Notes: generated by a model not told the origin, from the letters alone. A stretch of 53,839 bases of DNA from Acidimicrobiia bacterium (GCA_018057765.1 JAGPDB010000012.1:1-53839); one strand, 5' to 3'; shown: positions 16,322-25,782, counted from the first letter of the stretch. A program made the numbers and translations.

Positions 16322-17431
16322 ATGTACCTAACTTCACTAACTTTAAATGATTTCAGAATTATTAAAAAATGTGATTTAGAATTTTCTAAAGGTGTAACTG
16401 CTTTTATCGGAGACAATGGTCAAGGTAAGACATCAATTCTAGAATCAATATTTTGGGCTGGTCATTGTAAAAGTTTTCGCCATGTTTCTAACGATTTGAT
16501 AATTAAAAATGATGCTGTGTCTTCTCATATTAGAATAAACCTAAGTGATGATATTCGCCCTCAAGATATAGTTGCAACAATAAATAGGGTTGGTAGAGAT
16601 GTTATTTTAGTTAATGGACAACGTTTAAAAAAGATAAAAGATCTACTTGGAACTCTGCGTGTTACTATTTTTACTCCTGATGATTTAGAAATAATAAAAG
16701 GATCTGCAACGCTTAGACGTGAAGCTATTGACGATACTTTATTGCAAGTATCTAAAAAATTTGTTGCTGCTAATAATGATTACTTAAGAATTTTAAAGCA
16801 AAAAAATGCACTTTTGAAAAGTGGGAATCCTGATATTAATGTCCTTAGTGTATTAAATGATTCTTTAGTTATGAGTGGTTCTCAGATAATTAAAGGTAGA
16901 CTCGCTGGATTGTCCAGGATGAGAAAATTTCTATCTAATTCATATAGCCATGTGGGTGGAGATAAAAATAATGTGGATGTACAATATCAAAGTAAGATTT
17001 TCCTAAACGAAGTTTTTGAAAATTTAGATGTTGAAGAAATAATGCTACTGTTTTCTAAATCCATAGAAGAAAACTCTGATAATGAATTTCGTCGTTACCA
17101 CAGTGTTGTTGGGCCACATCGAGATGATTACCTTTTTACTATTTCAGAAAGAGATTCAAGGACACAAGCAAGCCAGGGAGAACAAAGAACAATGGCTTTA
17201 GCATTAAAAATGGCGCTACATTCTTTGATTGTTGATATGACTGGGGATAATCCAATTCTTCTTTTAGATGATGTTTTTTCTGAATTAGATACAGGCAGAA
17301 CTCACCGATTAGTTGAATGTCTTCCTGCCACTCAAACATTTGTTACTAGTGCTAATGAGATTCCTTCATCTTTAAAAGTTGATCAAACTTTTTATGTAAA
17401 AGATGGTATGGTAAATAAAAATGAAAAATAA
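16322..17431 (+). CDS. recF: DNA replication and repair protein RecF
   Basis: The 369-residue SMC-like ATPase has Walker A GDNGQGKTS (about 30-38), the LNDFR start typical of the family, a signature near SQGEQRTMALALKMA and Walker B LLLDDVFSELD. It helps load RecA at gaps. It starts 12 bases after dnaN and overlaps the next gene by 11 bases, so dnaN-recF-dciA are probably co-transcribed. Confidence 0.95.
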   Translation: MYLTSLTLNDFRIIKKCDLEFSKGVTAFIGDNGQGKTSILESIFWAGHCKSFRHVSNDLIIKNDAVSSHIRINLSDDIRPQDIVATINRVGRDVILVNGQRLKKIKDLLGTLRVTIFTPDDLEIIKGSATLRREAIDDTLLQVSKKFVAANNDYLRILKQKNALLKSGNPDINVLSVLNDSLVMSGSQIIKGRLAGLSRMRKFLSNSYSHVGGDKNNVDVQYQSKIFLNEVFENLDVEEIMLLFSKSIEENSDNEFRRYHSVVGPHRDDYLFTISERDSRTQASQGEQRTMALALKMALHSLIVDMTGDNPILLLDDVFSELDTGRTHRLVECLPATQTFVTSANEIPSSLKVDQTFYVKDGMVNKNEK

Positions 17432-17792
17432 AACCATTCCACAAAGTGAACTTATTGAACTTGAAAATGTAGAAAACTCTTCACCGAAAACAATGATGAG
17501 TGCAAAAGATGCTATTAGTGAATTTGTTGAAAATAACTTACAAAATGATATTTTAGTTGTTGGAAATATTCATAGCGTTTTTGAAAAAGTTGTAGGACAA
17601 GATGTTGTAAAACATATTAAGGTTAAACATGTTCGAGATCATGTATTATTCTTAGAAGCAGACCATGGTGCTTGGGCAAAACAAATAAAATTTATTTCAT
17701 CAAAAATAATTTCTGGTTTAAATGAAGAACTTGGTCAAGGTTCTATAAAAACTATAGAAATTACTATTGCTATGCATAAAAATAATAAATAA
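17421..17792 (+). CDS. dciA: DciA-like (DUF721) replication helicase loader
   Basis: The 123-residue protein contains a DUF721/DciA domain over about residues 50-118, with VFEKVVGQDVVKHIKVKHV, LFLEADHGAWAKQIK and a conserved C-terminal beta strand. DciA interacts with DnaB and is the ancestral helicase operator in bacteria that lack DnaC/DnaI. Its place between recF and gyrB is the usual actinobacterial one. Confidence 0.85.
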   Translation: MKNKTIPQSELIELENVENSSPKTMMSAKDAISEFVENNLQNDILVVGNIHSVFEKVVGQDVVKHIKVKHVRDHVLFLEADHGAWAKQIKFISSKIISGLNEELGQGSIKTIEITIAMHKNNK

Positions 17793-17913
17793 TACTTTTC
17801 ATTTTTTTAAATCTGGGAACAAAAATAAATCTATTTTTTTGTCGAAAATTGACACATTTTATTCCTAAATATAAGGCTGTAAGTACTGCAATAATACAAT
17901 ATTTTTAGTAGAA

Positions 17914-17919
17914 TATAAT
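17914..17919 (+). promoter_or_regulatory. Candidate -10 hexamer of gyrB
   Basis: TATAAT lies 44 bases before the gyrB ATG, in the 171-base gap after dciA. No good -35 match is visible at 17-base spacing. Confidence 0.45.
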
Positions 17920-17963
17920 CTCAGGTTTCTATTTAAAATAAAGACTATTTAAGGGTATAAAAT

Positions 17964-19865
17964 ATGGCATATGCAGCGAAAGATATTACAGTTCTCAAAG
18001 GATTAGAACCAGTTCGCGAGCGACCCGGAATGTACATTGGATCTACTGGTCCAACAGGTTTACATCACCTTGTTTATGAAGTTGTAGATAACTCTGTAGA
18101 CGAGGCAATGGCTGGTTATTGTACCGAAATTAATGTAATAATCCATAGCGATGGCAGTTGTTCTGTTAAAGATAATGGACGCGGTATTCCTGTAGATGAT
18201 CACCCAGAATACGAAGGCATGTCAGCTGCAGAAGTTGTGTTAACTGTTCTTCACGCTGGAGGTAAGTTTGGTGGTGAAGGATACAAGATATCTGGTGGAC
18301 TCCATGGTGTTGGTGTTTCTGTCGTAAACGCGTTGAGTAGCCAGCTAGACCTTGATATTGACCTCAATGGGGGTAAACACCATTTAACATTTAAAGATGG
18401 TGGAAAAGCTCAAGGATCTATTGAAAGAGTAGGTTCAAGTGATACACATGGAACAACAGTTCGTTTTTGGCCTGATGCAACGATTTTTGAAACTGTAGAA
18501 TTTAACTCTCGTACACTTATAGAACGCCTTCGCGAAATGGCTTTTCTAAATAAAGGTTTACGAATAACTTTTAAAGACGAACGTGCTATCAGTGCAATAG
18601 AAAAGGATTTTCTATTCAAAGATGGTTTAACAGATTTCGTTAAACATTTAAACTCTACAAAATCTCCAATCATTGATAAAGTTATAGCTTTTACTGATCC
18701 AGGCGATGGTAGTGAAGTTGATGTTGCTATGCAATGGAACAGTGGCTACAACGAAGGTATTCATTCCTTTGCGAATAATATTGCAACAACCGAGGGTGGT
18801 ATGCATGAGGAAGGTTTTCGTACTGCTTTAACTAGTGTCGTTAACAAATATGCTCGCGCCAAAAATCTATTAAAAGAAAAAGACGATAATTTTGCTGGTG
18901 AAGATATCCGTGAAGGTTTGACAGCGATCATTTCAGTGAAATTAACAAACCCACAATTTGAAGGTCAGACAAAAACAAAACTTGGTAATACAGAAATGCG
19001 AAGTCATGTTCAAACGGCTACCAATCAACATTTTGCAGAGTGGTTAGAAGAACATCCAGCGGAAGCAAAAGTCATTGTTGCAAAAGCTACTACAGCAAGT
19101 GAAGCAAGAAGTGCTGCAAAAAAAGCTCGTGATATGACAAGACGTAAATCTGCATTAGAAGGTGCTGGGTTGCCAGGAAAACTCGCTGACTGTTCATCAA
19201 AAGATGCTGGAGAATCAGAAATATTTATTGTAGAGGGTAACTCTGCTGGTAGTTCTGCAAAAGATGCACGCGACCCAAGGGTTCAAGCAATACTTCCTAT
19301 ACGTGGAAAAATATTAAATGTCGAGCGTGCACGAATAGATAAAATCTTGAAAAACCAAGAAGTACATTCCCTTATCCAGGCAATAGGTGCTGGCTATGGT
19401 GCTGATTTTGACATTGAAAAAGCTCGTTATCATAAAATTATCATTCTTGCAGATGCTGATGTTGATGGTTCTCACATTCGCACATTGTTATTAACTTTTT
19501 TCTTTCGCCAAATGCGACCACTTGTCGAAGCTGGTTTTGTTTATGCTGCACAACCACCATTATTTAGTGCTGTTGTTGGTAAATCAAAAACATATATTAA
19601 AGATGAAGCAGCACTACAAGCATTCTTCGACGCCAATGAAGGCAAAAAGCCAGAAATACAAAGACTAAAAGGTCTTGGTGAAATGGACTTTCATGAGCTT
19701 TGGGAAACAACAATGGATCCTGAAAAAAGAACGCTTTTACAAATTAACGTTGACCAAGCAGCACTTGCTGATGAAGCATGTTCAAAACTTATGGGTGACG
19801 ATGTGTCTCAGCGCAAAGAGTTTATACAAACCAATGCGCAAGACGTTCGCTTCTTAGATATTTAA
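17964..19865 (+). CDS. gyrB: DNA gyrase subunit B
   Basis: The 633-residue protein has the GHKL ATPase domain (ERPGMYIGSTG, DNSVDEAMAGY, GGLHGVGVSVVNALS), the transducer domain and a TOPRIM domain (EGNSAGSSAK, DADVDGSHIR) ending VRFLDI. With GyrA it introduces negative supercoils. Length is normal for Gram-positive GyrB without the proteobacterial insert. Confidence 0.98.
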   Translation: MAYAAKDITVLKGLEPVRERPGMYIGSTGPTGLHHLVYEVVDNSVDEAMAGYCTEINVIIHSDGSCSVKDNGRGIPVDDHPEYEGMSAAEVVLTVLHAGGKFGGEGYKISGGLHGVGVSVVNALSSQLDLDIDLNGGKHHLTFKDGGKAQGSIERVGSSDTHGTTVRFWPDATIFETVEFNSRTLIERLREMAFLNKGLRITFKDERAISAIEKDFLFKDGLTDFVKHLNSTKSPIIDKVIAFTDPGDGSEVDVAMQWNSGYNEGIHSFANNIATTEGGMHEEGFRTALTSVVNKYARAKNLLKEKDDNFAGEDIREGLTAIISVKLTNPQFEGQTKTKLGNTEMRSHVQTATNQHFAEWLEEHPAEAKVIVAKATTASEARSAAKKARDMTRRKSALEGAGLPGKLADCSSKDAGESEIFIVEGNSAGSSAKDARDPRVQAILPIRGKILNVERARIDKILKNQEVHSLIQAIGAGYGADFDIEKARYHKIIILADADVDGSHIRTLLLTFFFRQMRPLVEAGFVYAAQPPLFSAVVGKSKTYIKDEAALQAFFDANEGKKPEIQRLKGLGEMDFHELWETTMDPEKRTLLQINVDQAALADEACSKLMGDDVSQRKEFIQTNAQDVRFLDI

Positions 19866-19876
19866 GATATAACTGA

Positions 19877-20482
19877 CTAAACGTTGCACGGACCAAATTT
19901 AGATCTATTAATGTAGTCACTTGCATCTTTGACAGTGTTATGGACTTCAGCGGCTTGTTCAGCAGTCTGAGAGTCAGTGATTGCAGCATCTACCGTAGCC
20001 TCTAACTCATCTGCATAATTGCGTAAACCATCTATGAATGGGATAACTTCTTTTGAGTAAAAATTTGGTGCAAATCTGTCGTCGTCTGGCCATGTAAGAT
20101 CAAAAAGGTCAAGTGCCGCATCATCATAAAAATTCAATGCGCCAGAGATATCCATAATGTCAGTGAAGCCATCGTCATCTTGATCAGGTGTTTTATAAGC
20201 ATTATAGGTATCTTGAAATTTAGTGCATCCAGATTTCACCGCAATAGTTATTTGATCAATATTATCGTTATATTCAGATTCAGTAATAGGTGAATAGTCG
20301 CCACCTGATCTGTCTGATGAAGAACTATCGTCATCACTTGAATAATTATCATCGTTCGATCTTCTACTCTGCGATGATGAAGATTTTCTCTTCTTATCAT
20401 CTTTTTTGTCAGAACTACATCCAACACTTAGCATTGAAATTAGTAATAAGAAAATTACTAATTTGATTGAATTATTTTTCAT
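19877..20482 (-). CDS. Small acidic lipoprotein of unknown function between gyrB and gyrA
   Basis: The 201-residue protein has a lipoprotein signal peptide (hydrophobic residues about 8-20, lipobox SVGC with Cys22), then a Lys/Ser/Asp-rich low-complexity linker (about 23-68) and a soluble domain. It contains DQDDDGFTD, an Asp-rich calcium-binding-like loop of the EF-hand or thrombospondin type-3 kind. I do not recognise the domain. It is transcribed against both gyrase genes and ends 12 bases from gyrB, which suggests an insertion into an ancestral gyrBA operon. Confidence 0.8.
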   Translation of the reverse strand: MKNNSIKLVIFLLLISMLSVGCSSDKKDDKKRKSSSSQSRRSNDDNYSSDDDSSSSDRSGGDYSPITESEYNDNIDQITIAVKSGCTKFQDTYNAYKTPDQDDDGFTDIMDISGALNFYDDAALDLFDLTWPDDDRFAPNFYSKEVIPFIDGLRNYADELEATVDAAITDSQTAEQAAEVHNTVKDASDYINRSKFGPCNV

Positions 20483-20624
20483 TTTATTCCCCTATGAATT
20501 GGTTCTCTTATCATATACCCGTGTACAAAATATATAATACCAAACTTTCGTCGTTTTTGTAGATAGACTTTAATATTTTTCTATTTATCGAGATCAAAGG
20601 CCATTTCTATGTGATTTTTTTTGG

Positions 20625-20630
20625 TATAAT
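20625..20630 (+). promoter_or_regulatory. Candidate -10 hexamer of gyrA
   Basis: TATAAT lies 41 bases before the gyrA ATG in the gap downstream of the divergent lipoprotein gene. A separate gyrA promoter is needed because the minus-strand gene separates gyrA from gyrB. Confidence 0.5.
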
Positions 20631-20671
20631 ATAAATACGATTTAGCTCATTTTTTATGTAAAAGAGGACAA

Positions 20672-23182
20672 ATGCCAGGCGACAACAACAACGGAAATGA
20701 CACAAATTCTACGGACGATGAAATGGTTATTCCATCAAATATTCTTGTATCAATTGAACCTATTGAAATCCAAGACGAAATGGAACGTTCGTTTTTAGAT
20801 TATGCAATGTCAGTTATTGTTTCGCGTGCCCTACCCGACGCACGTGATGGATTAAAACCCGTACATAGAAGAATTCTTTATGGGATGTATGATGCAGGTT
20901 TGCGTCCCGATCGTCCATATACAAAATGTGCTCAAGTCGTTGGTGCAGTTATGGGTAAATTACATCCACATGGTGACTCAGCAATTTATGATGCACTAGC
21001 TCGTATGGTTCAAGATTTTTCTTTACGTCATCCACTTGTAGATGGACACGGAGCATTTGGTTCTCCAGACCCTGACTCTCAACCAGCCGCAATGCGTTAT
21101 ACAGAGTGCCGATTAGCGCCATTAGCAATGCAAATGTTGGCAGGAATTGATGAAGATACTGTTGATTTTGTTGATACTTATGATGGTAAAGAAAAAGAAC
21201 CATCTGTTTTGCCTTCACGTTTTCCTAACCTTCTAGTTAACGGCTCACAAGGTATTGCTGTTGGTATGGCAACAAATATTCCACCGCATAATTTAGGTGA
21301 AGTAATTGATGCAGCTGTTCATGTTGTTGATAATCCAGATGCAACATCAGATGAACTAATGCAGTTTATTCCGGGTCCTGACTTTCCAACAGGTGCGATA
21401 ATATTAGGTCGTACAGGCATTTTAGATGCATATAGAACTGGGCGTGGTTCTATAAAGATGCGTGCTGTTTGCGAAATTGAAGAAGGAAAAAATAACTCAA
21501 GAATTATTGTTAGTGAACTTCCATATCAAACTGCTGTTGAAACTATAGAACGTAAAATTGCAGAATTGGTTAACGCTGGAAACTTAGATGGTGTTAGGGG
21601 TTTGAGGAATGAATCTGCAAAAGGTAAAACACGTTTAGTAGTTGAATTAAAACGTGATGCAAATGCGAATGTAGTTTTAAATAATCTTTATAAAATGACA
21701 CCATTACAAACTAGCTTTGGCGCAAATATGCTTGCACTCGTTGATGGAGTTCCACGTTTATTAAATATTTCTCAAATGCTAAGCGCTTATGTCAATCACC
21801 AATATGAAGTTATTACACGTCGAACTCAATACCGTTTACAAAAGGCGTTAGATAGAAGTCATATTGTCGAAGGTCTTTTAAAAGCATTAGATATGCTTGA
21901 TGAAGTCATTCGAGTCATTCGAGCTAGCCAAGATGTTGAAGAAGCAAGAATAGCCTTGCGAGCAGCCCCGTTTGACTTTAGCGATATTCAGTCTAATCAT
22001 ATTTTAGATATGCCATTACGTCGACTTACTGGTTTAGAACGACAAAAATTAATTGATGAATTTGCACTATTAGCAGAAACAATTAAAGGTCTTAAAGAAA
22101 TCTTAGAAAATGAATCTAAATTAAAGTTAGTTGTTAAAGAAGAAATTTTAGCAATTAGAGAACAATTTGCTAATCCACGTAGAAGTGAAATTACTTCAGA
22201 TTCTTCCGATATAGATACGCTTGACTTAATTGACGATGAAGAAGTTGTTGTAATGCTTTCTAAAGAAGGCTACATAAAAACTGTTGCTATTGATGCTTTT
22301 AAATCACAAGGTCGTGGCGGTCGTGGTGTAAGTGGCGGTAAATTAAAAGATGAAGATTATGTGACTCACCTATTAACAACAACAACTCATGCTTACTTAC
22401 TCTTCTTTACAAACAGAGGTAGGGTATATCGCTTACGAACCCATGAATTGCCGATGAAGGACAGAACAGCTCGTGGAACTGCACTTGTTAATTTGCTTCA
22501 ACTTGATCCCGGCGAATTTGTTCAAGCAATAATCGATACACGTACATATGAAGATGGATCATATTTAATGTTCGTAACTAAAAAAGGTGTTGTTAAGAAA
22601 ACTCGAATGAACGATTATAACACCCGTATTTCATCGGGATTGATAGCTGTTAGTTTGCGTGAAGATGATGAGCTTGTTGGGGTAATTCAAACTAATGGAG
22701 AAAATGACATATTTTTGACATCTAAAGACGGCATGACAATTCGTTTTAGTGAAGAAAAAGTACGCCCAATGGGTAGAAGCGCATCGGGTGTTCGAGGTAT
22801 GAAGCTCAAAAATGAAACTGACTGTGTCGTTGGGTGTGATGTTGCCAGACCAGACGGAAAAATACTTTACGTATCTTCAAAAGGTTATGGCAAGCGTACC
22901 GACCAAGAGGCCTATAATTCACAAAACCGTGGAGGACAGGGTGTAAGAGGTGTAAAGGTTTCAGACGAGCGTGGCCAAGTGGTTGCAGCATTTATTGTTG
23001 ATGAAAGTGACGAAGTATTAGTTTTTTCAAGTGCTGGAAATATAATCAGAACAAAAGTTAGCGATATTTCAATACAGGGTAGAGCTGCATCTGGTGTTCG
23101 AGTTTCCAAACCAGGCGAAGATGAAAATATAGTTGCTGTAGCGCGAGTGTTAGAGCGAGAAGATAATGGAGATATTGACTAA
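20672..23182 (+). CDS. gyrA: DNA gyrase subunit A
   Basis: The 836-residue protein has the breakage-reunion domain with the active-site Tyr143 in AAMRYTECRLAPLA, the quinolone-resistance-region pattern HPHGDSAIYDALARM, and a C-terminal beta-pinwheel domain with a GyrA box QGRGGRG near residue 545. A strong AGAGGA ribosome site precedes the ATG. It works with GyrB in supercoiling. Confidence 0.98.
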   Translation: MPGDNNNGNDTNSTDDEMVIPSNILVSIEPIEIQDEMERSFLDYAMSVIVSRALPDARDGLKPVHRRILYGMYDAGLRPDRPYTKCAQVVGAVMGKLHPHGDSAIYDALARMVQDFSLRHPLVDGHGAFGSPDPDSQPAAMRYTECRLAPLAMQMLAGIDEDTVDFVDTYDGKEKEPSVLPSRFPNLLVNGSQGIAVGMATNIPPHNLGEVIDAAVHVVDNPDATSDELMQFIPGPDFPTGAIILGRTGILDAYRTGRGSIKMRAVCEIEEGKNNSRIIVSELPYQTAVETIERKIAELVNAGNLDGVRGLRNESAKGKTRLVVELKRDANANVVLNNLYKMTPLQTSFGANMLALVDGVPRLLNISQMLSAYVNHQYEVITRRTQYRLQKALDRSHIVEGLLKALDMLDEVIRVIRASQDVEEARIALRAAPFDFSDIQSNHILDMPLRRLTGLERQKLIDEFALLAETIKGLKEILENESKLKLVVKEEILAIREQFANPRRSEITSDSSDIDTLDLIDDEEVVVMLSKEGYIKTVAIDAFKSQGRGGRGVSGGKLKDEDYVTHLLTTTTHAYLLFFTNRGRVYRLRTHELPMKDRTARGTALVNLLQLDPGEFVQAIIDTRTYEDGSYLMFVTKKGVVKKTRMNDYNTRISSGLIAVSLREDDELVGVIQTNGENDIFLTSKDGMTIRFSEEKVRPMGRSASGVRGMKLKNETDCVVGCDVARPDGKILYVSSKGYGKRTDQEAYNSQNRGGQGVRGVKVSDERGQVVAAFIVDESDEVLVFSSAGNIIRTKVSDISIQGRAASGVRVSKPGEDENIVAVARVLEREDNGDID

Positions 23183-23243
23183 GAGGAAAACACGAGTAAA
23201 TAATTTAACTATAATATAAACTAACTTTATTAATAGGAATTTT

Positions 23244-23690
23244 GTGGCAACAGTATCTACAACTAAAAAAACACTAGTGAAAAAAGCTGGTAAAAAAACT
23301 AAAAGATCTACAAATTTATCTCGTAGCAATAGAAGCTATAGACAAATGATTGGTCGGATAGACCTATGGTCAACTTTTAAAGTTGCTCTATGTTTTCATG
23401 TAGGTGCAATGTTGCTAAGTGTTATTGCAACAATAGTGATGTTCGTCGTTGCATCCCAAGTTGGAATTATTTCTAATATCGAAAAATTTTTAGGAACCGT
23501 AGTTGAAATTAAAGATTTCTCATTTATCTCGTTTCAAGTTCTAGAAGGCTTATTGTTAATCGGTTTTGTGTTCGTAGCTATTATGACAATACTGACTGTA
23601 ATTGCAGCTGCTTTATATAATATATTTGCTGAAGCTATTGGTGGCATTGAGATATACGTTGTTGAAGAGACTAAATCAACAAAAATATAA
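23244..23690 (+). CDS. DUF3566 membrane protein
   Basis: The 148-residue protein has a lysine-rich N-terminus (about 1-30) and two membrane segments (about 50-74 and 100-125), with the pattern IDLWSTFKVALCFHVGAMLL. This is the actinobacterial DUF3566 family that follows gyrA. Function is unknown; a link to cell division or envelope has been suggested for members. The start is GTG, with AGGA upstream. Confidence 0.85.
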   Translation: MATVSTTKKTLVKKAGKKTKRSTNLSRSNRSYRQMIGRIDLWSTFKVALCFHVGAMLLSVIATIVMFVVASQVGIISNIEKFLGTVVEIKDFSFISFQVLEGLLLIGFVFVAIMTILTVIAAALYNIFAEAIGGIEIYVVEETKSTKI

Positions 23691-23849
23691 GTTGTAATCT
23701 TGACAATATTAAAATGGCTAAAAATGACACCGGTAACCAGATTTGAAGTATATAAAGTATGAATAAAAGAAGTTTCAATAGAAACACTCCTACAAAAAGC
23801 AATGAAACTATTAATTGTGTTAGTATTTCTGACTCGACAGCAATGAAAT

Positions 23850-23926
23850 GGGGCTATAGCTCAGTCGGTTAGAGCGCATCTCTGATAAGGATGAGGTCGC
23901 TGGTTCGATTCCAGCTAGCCCCACCA
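23850..23926 (+). tRNA. tRNA-Ile (GAU)
   Basis: A full cloverleaf is visible: acceptor GGGGCTA (23850-23856) pairs with TAGCCCC (23916-23922), the anticodon loop CTGATAA gives anticodon GAT (23884-23886), and the T arm contains GGTTCGATTCC. The CCA end is encoded (23924-23926). Its place after gyrA and DUF3566 matches other Actinobacteria. Confidence 0.97.
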
Positions 23927-23948
23927 ACATGTAATAGCTACATGTTGG
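23924..23948 (+). terminator. Perfect hairpin fused to the tRNA-Ile CCA end
   Basis: CCAACATGTA and TACATGTTGG form a perfect 10-bp stem with a 5-base loop (ATAGC). The first three bases of the stem are the encoded tRNA CCA. There is no T run after it, so it may be a U-less terminator or a 3' processing signal rather than a classic rho-independent terminator. Confidence 0.55.
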
Positions 23949-24001
23949 ATAGTAGTTCATAAAAGTTATTTATTTGTAAAAATATAGACGAGGTATGTGT
24001 T

Positions 24002-24139
24002 TTGAGAAAATACCAACGGGGATTTATTGTTGCATTTATAGGTTTCATGACTACTTCAGGTGTCAAAATTTTTGGTAAGCATTCTAAAATCGAAAATGAA
24101 AAAGGTTACCGACAATTATTTCCACCAGAGTTCAAATAA
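24002..24139 (+). CDS. Candidate 45-residue small protein
   Basis: A TTG-initiated frame encodes a 45-residue peptide with a basic N-terminus (RKYQRG), a hydrophobic stretch (FIVAFIGFMTTSGVKIF) and a polar end finishing FPPEFK. A GAGG sequence lies about 9 bases upstream. It stops one base before the ATG of the following dehydrogenase-like gene, a spacing typical of coupled genes. I do not recognise a family. Coding status rests on layout and composition only. Confidence 0.4.
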   Translation: MRKYQRGFIVAFIGFMTTSGVKIFGKHSKIENEKGYRQLFPPEFK

Positions 24140-24140
24140 C

Positions 24141-25178
24141 ATGAATAAAATTGTAAAGAAAATAAAAATATCAAAGCCTTCATCAATTCTTTTGGTGGGT
24201 TGTGGCCGTGTAGGAAACCGTCTGGTCAAAGAGATTTTTGAAAACATTGATGATGAAAATATCAAAATTTATATAACTGATGTGGTTAAGGACCGAGCGT
24301 CAGATCTCAGCGAACATTTTAAAGGACGCCCAGTACCTATTAAATGGAAAAATGCTAAAGATACACCAGATGACATAGATTTAATAATTGTATGCGTAGA
24401 TGGTGATTCTGAAAAAAAGATTATCGACCGAATTGTATTGTCTAAAAAAAGTTTTATTACGCTTAGCGATGATAATTCTGTGATTAAACAATATTTAAAA
24501 CATCAAGATACCTTCAAAGAAAATAATATTAAAGTTATATTAGGGTTAGGATTATTTCCAGGGATCGGCAATGCTGTCGCTGAGCATATAAGTGTTGATT
24601 TTGATCAAGTATTCGATATAACAGTCGAGCGGTTGGGGTTTGTCTCTAACTCGTCGCTATCTAGTATAAAAAAAGCACGTCGAGATTCACCATTGGGCCT
24701 TCGTGATACAGTCCTCACGGAATCACGAAAGAAAAATTCAAAAGCGTATTCCTGGTTCCCTAAACCATACGGCTTACTGGAAACTCAACCAGTCGCTGTA
24801 GGTGTAACTGAGTTAGTACAACAATTTCCAAACGCAAGGAATGTAAGCGTTCGATATAGCGAACCTAAACTACCGACCTTTAAAGATCGCGTTCGCCATT
24901 TAATCCTTCGCGAACAGCTAACTTCGAAAAATGCCTGTATCAAGGTTCAAGTTTATGGTTCAATCGATAGTGAAATAGTAAGTAAAACCGTGTGTGTAAA
25001 AGGCGATGCGCTCAACATGGTTTCAATCACGGTGCTCGACGTCCTCTATTGCATTTTAGAAGATGTTTCAGATGAGACTGGAATAGTCCTATGCTCTAAG
25101 TACATCAATCCAAAGCAACTATTTAGCCAATTACATGAGCGGGGCATAAATCTATACGATTTTGATACGAGTAAATGA
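24141..25178 (+). CDS. Saccharopine dehydrogenase-like NAD(P)-binding protein
   Basis: The 345-residue protein starts with a Rossmann fold: a beta strand and the dinucleotide motif VGCGRVGNRLVKEI (about 18-31), an acidic strand end (ITDVVKDRA) and a later GLGLFPGIGN segment. This arrangement is found in the saccharopine dehydrogenase NADP-binding superfamily. The C-terminal part matches the dimerisation/substrate region only in outline, so the substrate is not predicted. The ATG at 24141 was chosen because it follows the stop of the candidate small ORF by one base; a GTG at 24060 would overlap that ORF. Confidence 0.7.
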   Translation: MNKIVKKIKISKPSSILLVGCGRVGNRLVKEIFENIDDENIKIYITDVVKDRASDLSEHFKGRPVPIKWKNAKDTPDDIDLIIVCVDGDSEKKIIDRIVLSKKSFITLSDDNSVIKQYLKHQDTFKENNIKVILGLGLFPGIGNAVAEHISVDFDQVFDITVERLGFVSNSSLSSIKKARRDSPLGLRDTVLTESRKKNSKAYSWFPKPYGLLETQPVAVGVTELVQQFPNARNVSVRYSEPKLPTFKDRVRHLILREQLTSKNACIKVQVYGSIDSEIVSKTVCVKGDALNMVSITVLDVLYCILEDVSDETGIVLCSKYINPKQLFSQLHERGINLYDFDTSK

Positions 25179-25197
25179 TTCTTTATAAATTTTAGTT

Positions 25198-25203
25198 TAG
25201 AAT
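25198..25203 (+). promoter_or_regulatory. Leaderless-type -10 element before the 190-residue protein
   Basis: TAGAAT is separated from the ATG at 25210 by only 6 bases and there is no ribosome site between them. This is the spacing expected for a leaderless mRNA, which is common in Actinobacteria. Confidence 0.45.
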
Positions 25204-25209
25204 CGACAT

Positions 25210-25782
25210 ATGGATAATATTTATAATTCGGATAGTGACGGTGATATTTTTGATGATCCCGAGCTAGCAAATATGGCTCGAGAATTTAAGCGCATAATAA
25301 GAGAAGAACAAGAAGAATTAGAAGAAATTTCTTCAGCGCAATTCGAATCTGAAGTGGATATGTCGTTTGCTTTTTTAGAAATGTTATGGAGCGGTGAAAG
25401 AATTAGGATAAGCATTGGGGAAAGGTTTTTCGAAGGCACTGTAGTTCATGTGGGAAAGAATATTGTCCAGCTTGTTACTAATCCAGGAGTAGTTGTAGAT
25501 ATCGCAGTTCATTTTATTTCAAATGTGTTTATTGTCGATAAACTTGCTGGAAATGGCAGGTCGGTTATGAAGCGTGATCCTCATACTTTCATTGCGAGAA
25601 TGAGAGAATTGGCCGACATGCCTATGATGGAAGTTGAAATTGGTTTTGATTCTAACGCCACACCGATAGTTGGATTATTATCACTGGTGCGAAGAGATCA
25701 CGTGGTTGTTCGCACCAAAGATAAGCGAGAATGGTTGGTACCTTTAACCAAAGCTGCGTATTGTATTACCAGACCTGGTTAA
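25210..25782 (+). CDS. Conserved-looking protein of unknown function
   Basis: The 190-residue soluble protein has an acidic N-terminus (about 1-45), then a beta-rich part with ERIRISIGERFFEGTVVHVG and GLLSLVRRDHVVVRTKDKRE, which look like two small SH3-like barrels. No membrane segment or catalytic motif is visible. Its 3' end overlaps the convergent minus-strand gene by 17 bases. I do not recognise the family; a nucleic-acid-binding role is only a guess from the fold-like pattern. Confidence 0.65.
   Translation: MDNIYNSDSDGDIFDDPELANMAREFKRIIREEQEELEEISSAQFESEVDMSFAFLEMLWSGERIRISIGERFFEGTVVHVGKNIVQLVTNPGVVVDIAVHFISNVFIVDKLAGNGRSVMKRDPHTFIARMRELADMPMMEVEIGFDSNATPIVGLLSLVRRDHVVVRTKDKREWLVPLTKAAYCITRPG

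Noticed and set aside
23995-24080. ATG-started ORF at 23995 in another frame
   Set aside because: It encodes 27 unlikely residues overlapping the better-supported 24002 frame, and has no protein-like pattern.
25698-25705. TCACGTGG and a TCACGTGA at 27961-27968 as extra parS sites
   Set aside because: They share only the CACGTG core; outer positions do not match parS, and both are inside genes.
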